64,000 nucleotides of DNA from Tetrastigma voinierianum (Eukaryota; Streptophyta; Magnoliopsida; Vitales; Vitaceae): positions 1 through 64,000 of the forward strand of contig JAEQBH010004434.1 in the NCBI GenBank assembly GCA_016808115.1, read 5' to 3'. The stretch's first letter is position 1. Every line of letters begins with the position of its first letter. Under the pieces are notes generated by a model. That model made no database searches, was not told the DNA's origin, and was given only the letters and a program-made list of their open reading frames with translations. Position numbers and translations under genes: made by a program. Of the stretch, positions 42,722-54,600 are shown piece by piece.

Positions 42722-45100
42722 CCATAGAAAAATATTAATTAATTAATTAAAATAAATAAATATTAAATATTAAATTCTTTTTTTTTGATTAATCATTAAA
42801 TTCTTAACTGATTCTTCTGTCTAAAGTCTCTAAACACCAGCATATGTATAGTTGGGCACTTTGAGATTGGAAAATCTAGAAAACTATTGGAGTTTTGGAC
42901 GAAAATAAGAGTTTAAAGTCAAAATAATTAATTTTTTTAAACAAAAATTCACATGTAAAACTAATTTTTTAATATTCCGTAAAATTAGTCTTTTTAATTT
43001 TTAAAATCACATTCATTAACTAAAATTTTCAATATTAATCTTAAAACCGTATTGATCGACTGTGGTTTTAAAATAAATTTAAAATCGTATTTACCAAGTT
43101 TTAAGGCTAATTTTTAAAATCACAGTTGATAAATGTGATTTTCAAGTTAATTTTTAAAATCACTGTCGGTGAATGTGGTTTTTAAAAAACAAAAAATAGA
43201 TGAATATTTTGAAAATAAGGCTATATGTGTGATTTAAAAAATAATAAATTGCTTTTATATCAAACTCCAAAAAATAGGTTATTTTTAAAAAATTACAAAT
43301 ATAGGTTATTGCAGAAATCACAATTTAATTAATATATATGAGTTTTTATTTTGATGGTGGTTTATTATCATGCGTCTGATTGCATTTGTTTTTATATTAT
43401 CCAGATGACATGCGTATTTGTTGCATTCATTTTGTTGACGTGTTTATCGTTGACTTATTGCAACCGATAATTGTGTCGTCGACGATTAGTTTATTCGTTG
43501 GTTTTCGCGTTAATCTCTTGAATAACAATTTTTGATCAGATAAATTGAGTCGTCGTGTTCGTGATATATTATATATCCCGAAAATATTACGTATTATGGA
43601 AGCGTTTTTATTATCGAAATATGTTGGCGTTTAGTCGATCATTTTTTATTATTAGCGCCGATGTTCGATCACGTTAATTTAAAAATTTTAACGAGCTTTT
43701 GTTATGATTTATATCCCGATTATATTAAACGAATCGATAAATTATAATTTAAAAAAAAATTAAAATCAAATATTGTTTTTAAAACTTAAAATCAAACATG
43801 ATATCAGTATTCTTAAAACAAATTATATATAGAGTTTATAAATTATGACTCAAAAAAAAATATTCTTACATTTATAATAATAATGTTTATTTCCCATAAA
43901 TTCTAAATAAAAAGCTAATAAGTATAATTGTTTATCTCATTTACTTAAAATTAGTGAATTAAAATCTTGTAGTATTTTTGGGTTGTACTTAAAGGGAGGG
44001 GGTGCGCAATGCGCACATGCCTAATATAAGAAGTGAGAAAAGAGGAGCAGAGATTCAAAGAGATTGCCTGATGTCCCTACAAGTTTCCTTTCCGTGTCTT
44101 CGCCCATTTTTTTATTCTTTATTTTTTATTTTTATTATTACAATCATTAATAAATAAATAAATAAATAAATATAATATCCTTAGTCATCATCATCTTTTT
44201 CATCATTTCCTATGAAATCGTTTCAATTTTTTCTTTAAGCCCCTTGTACTGTTCCTTATTTACATTTATGTCCTTCGTTGACCTTTGACAGCTGTTTTCA
44301 AATGGGAAAAAAAAAAAAAAAACCATTTGTCTGAATTTTCTTTTTCAACCTGTTGTAAAAAACAAATGTAAAATGTTTTTTAAAAATATTATGCATTTCT
44401 ATATTAATAATGGTCTTAGAAAGCGAGGGAAAATAATCTTTCAAAACATATAAATGAAATGATCGAGATCTTTTATAACTTAATCAGTAATTTTAAATTC
44501 GAGTATTTGAAATATAATTATGTTTTATCGTCAATTTTTAGTCCTTCGGGACTTGTATTTGAAATACGCAGAAAACATGTTAACAAATTTTGCATGAAAT
44601 AATTTTTAAAACCATGGATTAAACAAGTCTTAAGATTTGTTTAGAACCCAAAAATATTGAATAAAAAAGAAAGAAAAAAAAAAAGCTTTATTGGAACTGG
44701 CTTAGTTTAGTGTTTTTATATTATATTTTATATAACATTATTAAAAATTTGTTTTGTATAACATTAATTTTAATTTTAGTGGGAACGATTTTTAATGAAC
44801 ATATTATAAAAGAAAGAGAAATGTAAGTGAATAATTATAAATAAAAAAAACCCACCTTATTACTATAATATCATATTTATTTCATTAAGAACGGAAAAAC
44901 CTACCTTATTATCATTAAATATATAATTGTAGTTTTCCAAATATTTTATTAAAAGGCAGTCGAATATCCTTAAATCTGTAAATCTAATATCTCATATTTT
45001 CATGAAAAATAACTCATTTAAATACAATGTCATATATTTATATTATCTACTCTAAAATAAGGGGTTATTTTGTAAGAAAATAAAAATTTGTTGATGGTTT
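42722..45100. other. AT-rich intergenic DNA with short repeats
   Basis: About 42990-43190 has diverged units of 'AATTTTTAAAATCAC' spaced 45-60 bp. About 43390-43740 is locally CpG-richer. No gene is seen. Confidence 0.45.
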
Positions 45101-45109
45101 ATATTTTAA

Positions 45110-45330
45110 AATTTGGGTTTAAAAGGTAATTTAATGGAATCACCTTTACAACGACATTTGATAATTATAATTACCGTTGTCATGGGCAGTGATATTTGAA
45201 TATTTTAAGTCTAATTATCGCTATCATGAATAATGACATTTGCCGATTCGAATGTCGTTATTAAATTCAGCGACGTCTGTGTCTTCATGATTATTTTAGT
45301 TTACAAATTAATTGTTTTTCAAATAATTCT
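45110..45330. repeat. Foldback-family fragment
   Basis: 'ACAACGACATTTGATAATT', 'CGTTGTCATGGGCAGTGA' and 'TCATGAATAATGACATTTGC' resemble motifs at 7390-7500 and the arms at 29.7-30.4 kb. Confidence 0.4.
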
Positions 45331-45414
45331 TCGATCTAAAACTTTTTTTTTTCCTTATTGAGTTATAATAAACAATTTTGCTTGAGGCTTTATACGGTAT
45401 GTAAGGAACAAAAA

Positions 45415-46075
45415 TTCAATTTTTTCGACCGAAATATCAGTTATCGGTGTACCTCGAAATGAAATTGCCAACCGATAATCGGTTGGCCAAAAAATCGGAT
45501 AAAAATCGGGAAAATAGTCGAAATATCGAAAATTCCCGATATTTCGACAAAATTTTGAGCTTATCTAGCGTGCGCGTGTCTTTGGAATTCCCGAAAAATA
45601 TGTCGATAAAATATCGGTAAATGCTCGGTAAAATATTGGTAAATACTCGGTAATAAGTATTTGGCTAAAATATAAATCTGCCCAAATCATCCTGATATTC
45701 TGAGCTTCGTATACGCATTCAAGCTCCATTTAACTCTCAATTTATTTTCTTATTGATTTATCTCGGTATTTAAAGATTTTTATTATGAATATTATCTTAC
45801 GTGAGATGAGATCATCCGTCGAATAATGTAATTTGAGTAGCGCTCGATCTTAATTTTGGTTTTAAAATTCTTATTGTAATGTAATTTATCGATAAATTAT
45901 AATGAATATTATTTTGATAAGTGTATATTTGTTTGTTATGTTTTTATAGTTCGATAAATATTTTTAAGTGAATTTTAAAGAGTATTTTTGTTAATTTTTA
46001 TTTCTTGATATTTTATCAGAAATGTCATCAGATATTATCGATATTCAGATATCAGTAAAATTAATCACAGATATT
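45415..46075. repeat. ATATCGG-iterating dispersed repeat, copy 1
   Basis: Many ATATCGG, AAATCGG and GATATTTCG words, including inverted pairs around 45520-45550 (TCGAAATATCGAAAATTCCC then GATATTTCGAC), and again at 46020-46070. It is a family found in several plant genomes. No ORF. Confidence 0.5.
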
Positions 46076-46079
46076 TTGT

Positions 46080-46740
46080 TAACTTTTCATGATATGGCGA
46101 GAAAGTGAAAATAATTAGAAGACAAGGGGCAATTAGGGCATGCGACGGTCCAGTTCTGAAGACCATCCCGGAGAATGGGGCAGCAGTGGAAAACCGCGTG
46201 ATTCTGTTTCAAGGTAATTTTCAATGAATTTATATTTCCAATTAACGTTCTTTGGTTAGCTAGGCTTTGACCATGGTAAGGACAATAACATTATAGATTG
46301 GCGGGGGTATGAACAGCCAATTCTTCATTGCCACGTCACATACACAAAACCTATATATATAAATTATTAATTACGTTATTTAAAACAAATTAATTACGTT
46401 ATTAATTACGTGTATTAATAGGGAACCACCTCATTTTATATTCTTTATTCTCTAACCACTCGTATTCCCTTGGCAAAAAGGTGGTTTTCGGTCATTTTTT
46501 TTTATTTGAAATCAATTATGTATACCTTTTTTCTTTGGTTATTTCATAAAGATTTATATATTTTTATCGTTTTTAGTGTTGTCGCAGTCTTATTACAATA
46601 TTTGGTTGTGCTCGTGCTTGTGCGGCGTTTGATTTATGCATCAGTTATTTATGGCATTATGTTTTGAAGTACTTATTGCGTCTTTGTTGTGTAAAGTAAT
46701 TTAGGCAATATGTCGGTTGATTAATCGAATATAAGATTAT
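46080..46740. other. Spacer between the two ATATCGG-type copies
   Basis: Repeated 'AATTACGTTATT' units occur at 46365-46420. The 65-codon plus-strand ORF at 46470 is Phe/Val-rich and has no family resemblance. Confidence 0.4.
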
Positions 46741-46744
46741 GGTT

Positions 46745-47830
46745 GTCAAAATACTCCAAGGAAAAAGTCGGAAATTTCGGCCGATTTTCGGCGATTTTTC
46801 GGTTTTTCGATTGGAAGTGGAAAATCAATGGAAAAAATCGGTAGAAAATTTAGAGTATGAAATCGTAGATTTTTCGTAGAAAAATCAGAAATTCGACATT
46901 TCCCAAAAAAACCGATTTTTCCCGAAAAATCCGATTTTCCGAAATTTGGGATAAAAATTATATTTTAGGGTCACTAAGGGAAAGAAATTAAAAACTGGGG
47001 CCAAACAAAGCTGCAGAATTAAAAAAAGTATGCTGGGAAAAAATAATTCGTGTTGATGCGTTGACCAGCCCAGTTGCGAGAATTGTGTACTTTGGAAAAA
47101 ATAATTCATATTTGATCGTTGACCCGAGGCGATTGTCAGTTTGTATTGACAGTTGGTCATTTATCTCTCTCTACTTTCTCTTTCTCGCATTTATCATCTC
47201 TCATTTAATTCTACCATCCTTTCATCAAAAAAATATGATATTTTAATTCTTGTTAAAAAATATGAAAAAATAGTTTTGAAGGGTTTTGATCCTTTTAAAA
47301 ATGCGCGGAAATTGTAGCACTCCATTCACCGTAGTAGTTATCTTTTAGTATATATAGTCATAGCTTTTATATTATCTTGTGTTGTTGTTCGTAATCTCTT
47401 TATAATATTTTTTTTTATTTTAAATTATAACTTATAATATTTTTAAATCAAATATTAATTTGAAAAGGAAAAGAAATAAAATAATATCATTTAAAAATTT
47501 AAAATTATAATATATATAATATTTTTGAATCTCCTTGTTATCTACATAATATTTATAATAATAACAAAATAAATAATATCTCTTTAAATAATAATATGTA
47601 ATAATATATTAAATATAACATATTAATTTAATAATTACTAATCCATTTGATTTTAATCTACCTTGATTAGATAAGAATCATTTTCCTAATCTATATAATT
47701 AAAATATAAAATTTTAATAAATAGATATTTGTGTAAAATATCCACCGATATTTTACCGATATTCCAGATATTTAGATATTTAAAGTAAAATCCAAATTAA
47801 GATATATCGGAGTGTTGCAGATATTTTGAT
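46745..47830. repeat. AAATCGG-iterating dispersed repeat, copy 2
   Basis: 46765-46950 is dense in GATTTTTCGG, CCGATTTT and complements. 47740-47825 ends with 'ATCCACCGATATTTTACC' and TATCGGAGTG. The two ends suggest one element of about 1.1 kb with an AT-rich middle. Confidence 0.45.
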
Positions 47831-48358
47831 CCTTGCAAAATATTGAATAATTCGAGTCATAGATGAAGGGTTCAAATCTTTAACCAATCCTATAAGAGTC
47901 TATTTCTTTTCGTTAAAAAGTTTTCGATCTCCCTTTTAATGTGATGAGTACCCCTTTTATAGGCCATCCTAGAGGTCAAGTGTCGAATTGTACTGATAGG
48001 AGTTGGAGATCGTTAGGTGGTGATTTATGTCGCAATGACTCAGTATAGTGAGGTTGTTGTAGGCTCCCATGTGCGCCCAGGTGCTACTGAGTTGGCTCCA
48101 TATAGCGTGTTCATGAGTGATTATGACTACGGACTCTTGTATGATGTCGTATCATCTGTTTCGCCCCGGCTGATCTTCAAACCAATCTAGGTCCTCATGA
48201 AGTGCTTTGGGTGAAGTCCTTCGTTTCACATCGTTCTCTTCATCTTCGAGCTTGATCTGGTTGTCCAAGGTGGTTTGCTTGCCTTTTCTCGAGGTGGTCT
48301 TATCTTCATACCTGAGTTGGTTGTCTGAAGTAGCTCACTTGCCTTTTCCCAAGTTGGT
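47831..48358. other. Probable retroelement fragment, unclassified
   Basis: More GC-balanced than its flanks. It has paired sentences such as 'GAGTTGGTTGTCTGAAGTAG' and 'GATCTGGTTGTCCAAGGTGG', each followed by CTTGCCTTTTC. No ORF family is recognised. Confidence 0.3.
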
Positions 48359-48529
48359 TGATGAGTCCTAAACTCATATATTTTTATTCATTTTTATGGC
48401 ACAATTTTAGAAGTTTATAATTCATGTTAATGCTGAATTATGAAATGTTCACCAACTTTTTGTTTTGCAGGTTTTTAAATGAAAATAAGATAATTATGGT
48501 AAGAAAAACATAAAATTAGCCATAGTAGG

Positions 48530-49760
48530 ATTCTGTCACGACACAGTTTCAGAATGTCACGACAAAATCTCAAATGACAAGTAGAAGTTATGTATATGAG
48601 GATCGAAAGTGGGCTGAGCGAGAAATGGCTATGTGACATGTTTTTGATGGGCGACCGGTTATGTCGCGATAATGGATTTTTATGTTGCAACAAAGTTGAA
48701 GAAGTTCATAAAGAAGAATGTCGCGACACTGATCAAGCACATGATAATGAAATTCATGTCGCAACATCTCATAACTATGTCATGACATAAAGAATTGAAG
48801 ATAGCAGAAAAGTTATGTCGCGACAAAAGACAACTATGTCGCGACACAAAATCCATAGTCAACTTTGATGAGTAAGAGATCTTTTGTCGCAGCCGAGAGA
48901 AGTTTTATGTCCGCGACAAAAATAGCGAAAACAATGAAAGCAGTCAAGACAAAATGCAACGACAAAAATTTCCATGTTGCTTGGCGAGACATTTCGATTT
49001 ATAGCGAGACGAAGCGATTATGTCGCGACAAAGACAACAATGTCGCGACGACATTGAGTCGATGTGAAATAATAAAGAGACTCTATAAGTGACAGGATAA
49101 TTTTAAGTCGCGACAAACACAACATAAAAATTTGAAATTTTCTATTGCAATAGAGAGCGGCTACTATCATGACAAAGAAATCTGGTAAAGAAAACAAGGC
49201 GAGAAATCTACGTGGCAATGAAAGATATGTCACGACAATAAAATTGCAGTAAGAGATCTGCATCGCGCGACAAATAAGTTTTATGTTGCGACGAAATGGA
49301 AAGAACGTAGGACAACCAGAACGGATATGTTGCGACAAAGATTTCAAAGTTCACGACAAACGAATTATTGATGATTAGGAGCAGACGATTAGGTCGCGTG
49401 AAGAAAAGTTTGTCATGACAATGGACCAAAGCGAATCACGAGAAACTGCAATCACGACACAAAGCGTGCAGCATAAAGAGAACTTAATTCGCGACAAAGA
49501 GATTTGTTGTCACGACATCTTATTCAGTATTCAAGGCGCAAGGTATTGAAGTGTCGCGACCTGAGAAAAGCTGTCGCGACATAAACGAACAACCTCGGCG
49601 GAACTATGTGTAGAACATTGCCAACTCATGTCACAAGCACAATTCAAAAGAGAGCATAAAATATGTAGAGTGACAAAAGCTTGACATGCCCGCGACGAGA
49701 TGCTAGGCGACAGAGATGAAAACTTTGTTGCGACATAACTTTCTATGTTGTGACAAAGTT
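48530..49760. repeat. Array of TGTCGCGACA-like palindromes
   Basis: Perfect or near-perfect copies appear at about 48536, 48661, 48720, 48812, 48838, 49021, 49040, 49110, 49552, 49571 and many diverged sites between. Spacing varies from about 20 to 100 bp. Each is a 10-bp perfect palindrome with two CpGs. Confidence 0.85.
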
Positions 49761-49826
49761 TTCATCTCTATGCCATAATTTTTGGGGATCCACAATTAGT
49801 GCCTAGAAGTGCGGTCCATTATTTGA

Positions 49827-49845
49827 AAATCTATAAATAGACGCA
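49827..49845 (+). promoter_or_regulatory. TATA-like element in the LTR
   Basis: CTATAAATAGACGC sits at the 3' edge of the palindrome array, where the U3/R border of an LTR would lie. Confidence 0.4.
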
Positions 49846-50439
49846 TATAGGGAAATGTACGCAGCTTCCGCAAAACCAAGAACTTTTGGGTAGCTGGAGA
49901 CTCTTGTATTTTATTTTATTTTATTTTTCTTTTCTTTTGTTTAGTTTTTGATAGCATTGGCGTCGCACCAGGCCCACTGCTTTGAGGCGAAGAAGGGCGC
50001 GAAACTACCTGGACTCTTTACACCTTTTGAGACGTTGGTGGTACGATCTTTACGCTAATCGCGATATCGTATAAAAAGAATCTGAAACAAAACTACCGTA
50101 GTGATGTTTACAGTGTCAATACATACAGTCCTGAGTCCATTTACATATATATACAAAAACCATACATTCATTTACATCATCGTTGAAACACATAATTTGA
50201 TGAACCCTACTAGTGTCGCGGCCAATGGTATGCGGAAAGATCGCGGGCGATCCTCCATGTACCTACCGCAATTTAAACGTGTTAAGGTTAACGCTTAATG
50301 GGAAACATATGACTTATACATGTACACATGCATTAATACTCTTTTACAATAAGCATATAATAGTAACATATATCAAAATTTGCATGAATTCATATAGCAA
50401 ACTAATACATATACTTGTACTTATAGCAGACTTATACTT

Positions 50440-50866
50440 ATCCAAATTTCTCGTAGGAGTTACAGAGCTTATACTTATATGGAGCTACCCGTAGGTACTA
50501 CAAAACTTATGCTTGTACAGAGGTACTCATAGGTATTATAGAGCTTATACATTAACTTTATGCGTGATTCAGACTCTTATCATATAACTGTAGGAATACT
50601 TAGACCAGTAATAAGAAATGAGTAAGACACGAGCACAATGAGTACCCGAAGGTACTGTACAGTACTGAGGTGCCATAACATAAAGTAGGAGTGCCGAAAC
50701 ACTAATAAAAGACGTGCCTGACCACGTAACATAGTGTCGTAGCACTAATAGGAGTGTCGAATCACTAATCAGAGACGTGTTTGCCCACGTAACAGAAGTG
50801 TCGTAGCATTAGCAGGAGTGTCGAAGCACTGATCAGAAAAATGTATGCCCATGTAGCGGAGTGCTA
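50440..50866. repeat. Two tandem arrays within the outer LTR
   Basis: 50455-50545: three units of about 45-50 bp with 'GAG.TACTCGTAGGTA.TACAGAGCTTAT'. 50660-50866: three units of about 65 bp with 'AGGAGTGTCGAAGCACTAAT' and 'CCACGTAACAGAAGTGTCG'. Confidence 0.75.
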
Positions 50867-52958
50867 TGTACGCGGCCTTGAGCCTAGGGGTCATTGACTA
50901 TTCGTCGGCCGTGGAAACACTCGTGAATGTTGGGTGATACATTTCTCCACGAAAAGTGGGCAAAGTCCCTTTTGGCGTAGAGGAGCTATGCAGATACAAA
51001 ACTTTGCATATACTGTCTAAACGATTACAATATATCTAATATATCAAATCACATGATGTCTGACCATAGGTACATAAGCGATACTCATAATACATACTAA
51101 CTATGAATCGAAACTATATACCAAATAGTTTAAAGATTCTGATATTTTCACTCTTGCTCTGATACATATATTAAATTAGACATTTCAATACATGTATATC
51201 ATCAACCAAAGCCCACCTGACCGGCTTTATTCTAATCCTCAATCCTAGGACCGAGCCGTCCCTCACTTACGCTCCTTGTGCACGTAAAATAATATCCCTC
51301 GACGAGGTGACTAATGCTTTCGAGTAGTGGAATCGCCCTAAGTGAGAACACTCTCTATAAGTGCGGTCTGATGTTAAAGAAATAAGCCAATAGCGTTCGA
51401 AGCGAAATACATGATCCGGCTTGAGATGTCACAACTCATCATCTCGTGATGCAGGAGTCCTCATGGAAGCTCTCACACTACTTTAAGCCTCGTATGAAAT
51501 TATTATTTTGTTTGTTTGTGGACAGCCCTCCGATGTATATATATCAATTGGTGATCTCAGACGATTGATATTGTTGTGGACTACCCTCGGAGTGTATATA
51601 TATCGATTGGGGCGAGTCTCAGAGCGATTGATATTATTGTGGACTACCCTCCGATGTATATCAATTGGGCCGTCTCCAGATGATTGATATTTTTGGATTT
51701 TGGACTACCCTCAGATAATTAACATTTTAGATAACCCTCAGATAAATTTTCTGCAGAAGCCAAATGCAAATGCCTTTCAGCTCGCATAGTCTAGGGTGTT
51801 ACAGTCAAATATGGAATGCGTAATATCTGCGGTGTCGGTCCCAATTCACATGTAAATATATAAGCGTGCGTATATTCTGAAAGCGTTCAATTCACTTTTT
51901 AATCATGTCATGTAAATTCTCATTTCATACATCAAAATTAGCTCACTTTGGTTAATGATCAAACACGAGCAATTCAACTTGAATCACTCGATCAAACACA
52001 TTTTCACACAAAAATATATTTTGAGAACACTGTTTTGGGAATAGTGAAACCTTCGATTACTATTCCCGAAAATTCACAAATCATTGGTTCACTTAGTGAA
52101 CCCGGGTTTCACGGCCATTTCCGGCCCTATGCATATCACAATACAATTCATTTCATAATTTATGAATTTAGCACCTATAACGAAATTACGACAAATCACG
52201 GACTGTAAAAAATTTCTAAAATTTCCAACGGTCGATTCACAGTTTTGGAACCGATCAAATGGCCTCTCACGGCCTCATTCAGCTCAAACATCGAAAAAGT
52301 ACTTTAAGAAGGAATGAAACTGAAGTAGGAGAAACCTACCTCGAAAGGGTTTGAGGAAACTCCTAAATCCGGTGCCACCTTGAAGCCCTCTCCCGCGTAA
52401 ACCGACTTTCATATTGTCCGAGAAGGCTTGAAATGATTCGATTCTTAGGAAAACTAGAGAGAGAAGTGGCTCTCTGCAAAACAAAAATGGAAAATCCGGC
52501 GCTCTCAGTCCGGCCCCTGCGATCTTCCCATTTTTTGGACATTTTAATTTGGGGAAAACGACCTTTGTACAATTTTTGGCATTCTCATTACAACAATTTC
52601 TATAATGACCATTATATCATATTTTCCAGTTTGACATTACGACACTATCTCGTGATCCATTTTCATTATTTCTCTACTCATACCGCCTTAATGTGTAGTC
52701 GCATTGCTATATTGACTTTCGTCGCATCGAAAATGCGTTCTGACACCGGCCAGCGATACCTTGAAAAGCGATGTAAATTGTTGTCTCGAAATTCGACGAA
52801 ATTTTATGTCTTCAGTAGATTTCGTGAGGCGATTAAACGGTGTAATCCGTTTCTCATCCTAGATCTAGATAATAAGTGCAGTTTTTAACGATACAATTTC
52901 GTAACCGAAATTACGATTTTGCCATTTTTCCAGAAATTGGAATTTCTCGAGTCTTACA
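50867..52958 (-). mobile_element. Gypsy LTR nested in another LTR
   Basis: On the minus strand it starts TGTAAGACTCGAGAAATTCC and ends ...GCGTACA, matching the solo LTR at 1781-3729 along its length. GTGCT(A) and GTGTC flank it, a possibly mutated duplication. It has three units of about 57 bp at 51535-51715. No PBS or polypurine tract adjoins, so it is also solo. ORFs inside, such as 52433-52888, are not genes. Confidence 0.75.
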
Positions 52959-54112
52959 GTGTCATTCGATATATTGTCTTAGGCAATCCTACAATTATAT
53001 GTGTTCAAGATCTGAATTTCTTCTCATAGGGGCATTTCGTTTGCGGCGTCGAGCTTGGCTTAGCGCCGGCAAGGTCTGATATAATTTTTCCTTTACATTA
53101 CAAACATGAATGAATACTTCGTACACTTGTAGGGTCTCGATAGTCAAATAGACGAGTCCTTGGAAAATGGAATGAAAAAGCGAAACAAAACAAACATTTC
53201 CATCTTGTGAATAATTAGCTCACGCTTACATGTGCGAGCTTAACCCGACCTCCCCTTTCATGCCTTGCGACGTGGACATGCCACGTCGTGGCGTGGATAT
53301 GTTGTGATGTGGGAGATCCTACGTCATAGCAGTAAAACCCCCAGCCTTTGAGAATTGCTGATTTCAGCCCTTTTCTTTTTCAAAATCCAACCAAAATCAA
53401 AGGATATTCATATATTCTCTAGAAAAACATCTCCCAAGTGTGTTCTAACTCCACCAAAACCAAAGATAGAGATTAATTAGGGTTTTTTCAAACCCTAACT
53501 CAAATACTGGTATGTTAGGTTAACTTTCTAACACCCAAACCGGTATCCATACATCTTAAACCAAGAATCCATACCCAAGGGAGGATTCCTTACTCATCTT
53601 ATACAAAATAGGGTATTTACCAACCCAACTTTCAACAAATATAGGGTTATGATAGATTCCTAACTAAACCCTAGAAATGGAATAAACTAAAATCCATACA
53701 AAATCCAAAGCAAATTCAAACAAAACCATAACAAATCCAAACAAGTATCCTAACCTTTTGGCTTCCTCTTCTTCTTCTCCCTTCATGTATGAACCTCCCC
53801 TAAAATGAGAGACCAACTTGGTCTTATCCCATTTTGATATGATTTCCCTTTTATTGCTCTTTGGTCCTTCATCTCTCCTCTATTTGCACCACAAGTTATT
53901 CATATTTTCATAATAAGATATCATCTTCTTATATTATGACTTTTGTATCATGTTTTAACAAATTCCACTTTTACCCTTGTATCTTGTACAAATTCCAAGT
54001 TTCTCATATTTCACGTTTTGCATTTAAATTACAAAAAAAGTCAAATTATACCTACTAAATACCCTAAACATGCTGGAAATGACTAGAGTATATTTCGGGG
54101 TGTTACAAGCAT

Positions 54113-54600
54113 TTTAGCTATTTTTTTTTTTTTATTGAACAACAATCTAGTGTAAAGTTTGGAGTTGGGTTCGCTATAAAATTATGTTTTTCATTTATGT
54201 CTGATTAAATGAATTTGGAAATTTTATGGAATTCATTTATTTCAGTTCATTTGCAATTTCAGTGAATTTACCTAATCAGTTAGCACTGCTATTTGTGATC
54301 CAGCTTTGAAAAACTGAGCTCCATCTAAGAATTGATTGATGTGATTATTATTTTATGCTCAACTTGAAAGAAGTTCATAGTTCAAATGTTTGGATTTATT
54401 TAATTGGTATTGTTCTTCAAGCTACTTGTTCAAAATATTAGTAGCTTGTACCTAGAAAATGATTGTATCTTACTTTGATTTTCAGAAAGCCCTCTGAGTG
54501 ACACAAAGATGGAGAATTCTTAGAGTGTGGAACAATTACTTGGGGGTATGTAAGACTAATATTACGAAGCATCGAACTCGAGAGCCATAGATAATCTTGT
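54113..54600 (+). other. Right part of the target LTR/leader DNA
   Basis: It continues the sequence interrupted at 49957 and is AT-rich, with no gene. It ends where the next Gypsy LTR starts. Confidence 0.4.

Larger units (their letters stand above)
48359..49957 (+). mobile_element. LTR-type element body with TGTCGCGACA palindrome array
   Basis: It starts TGATGAGTCCTAAACTC, a terminus type seen in large plant Gypsy LTRs. From 48530 to 49760 the palindrome TGTCGCGACA and one-base variants recur dozens of times at irregular spacing. CTATAAATAGACGC at 49832 looks like a TATA box, followed by a T-rich leader. The LTR continues across the inserted solo LTR, because 49957 joins naturally to 54113. 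The end was not found. Confidence 0.55.
49958..54107 (-). mobile_element. Outer solo Gypsy LTR (interrupted)
   Basis: It begins TGGCGTCGCACC and ends TTTCGGGGTGTTACA (minus-strand start TGTAACACCCCGAAA, classic for plant Gypsy LTRs). The exact 5-bp duplication AGCAT flanks it at 49953-49957 and 54108-54112. Without the LTR nested at 50867-52958 it is about 2.06 kb. Joining the flanks restores a continuous T-rich leader. There is no internal domain, so it is a solo LTR. Confidence 0.75.

Noticed and set aside
49958..49975. Primer-binding site TGGCGTCGCACCAGG of an Athila/Tat element
   Set aside because: It resembles TGGCGCCGTTGCCGG, but the exact AGCAT on both sides shows it is the terminus of the inserted LTR.
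52433..52888. 151-codon plus-strand ORF
   Set aside because: It lies antisense inside the nested LTR and has no protein family signal.
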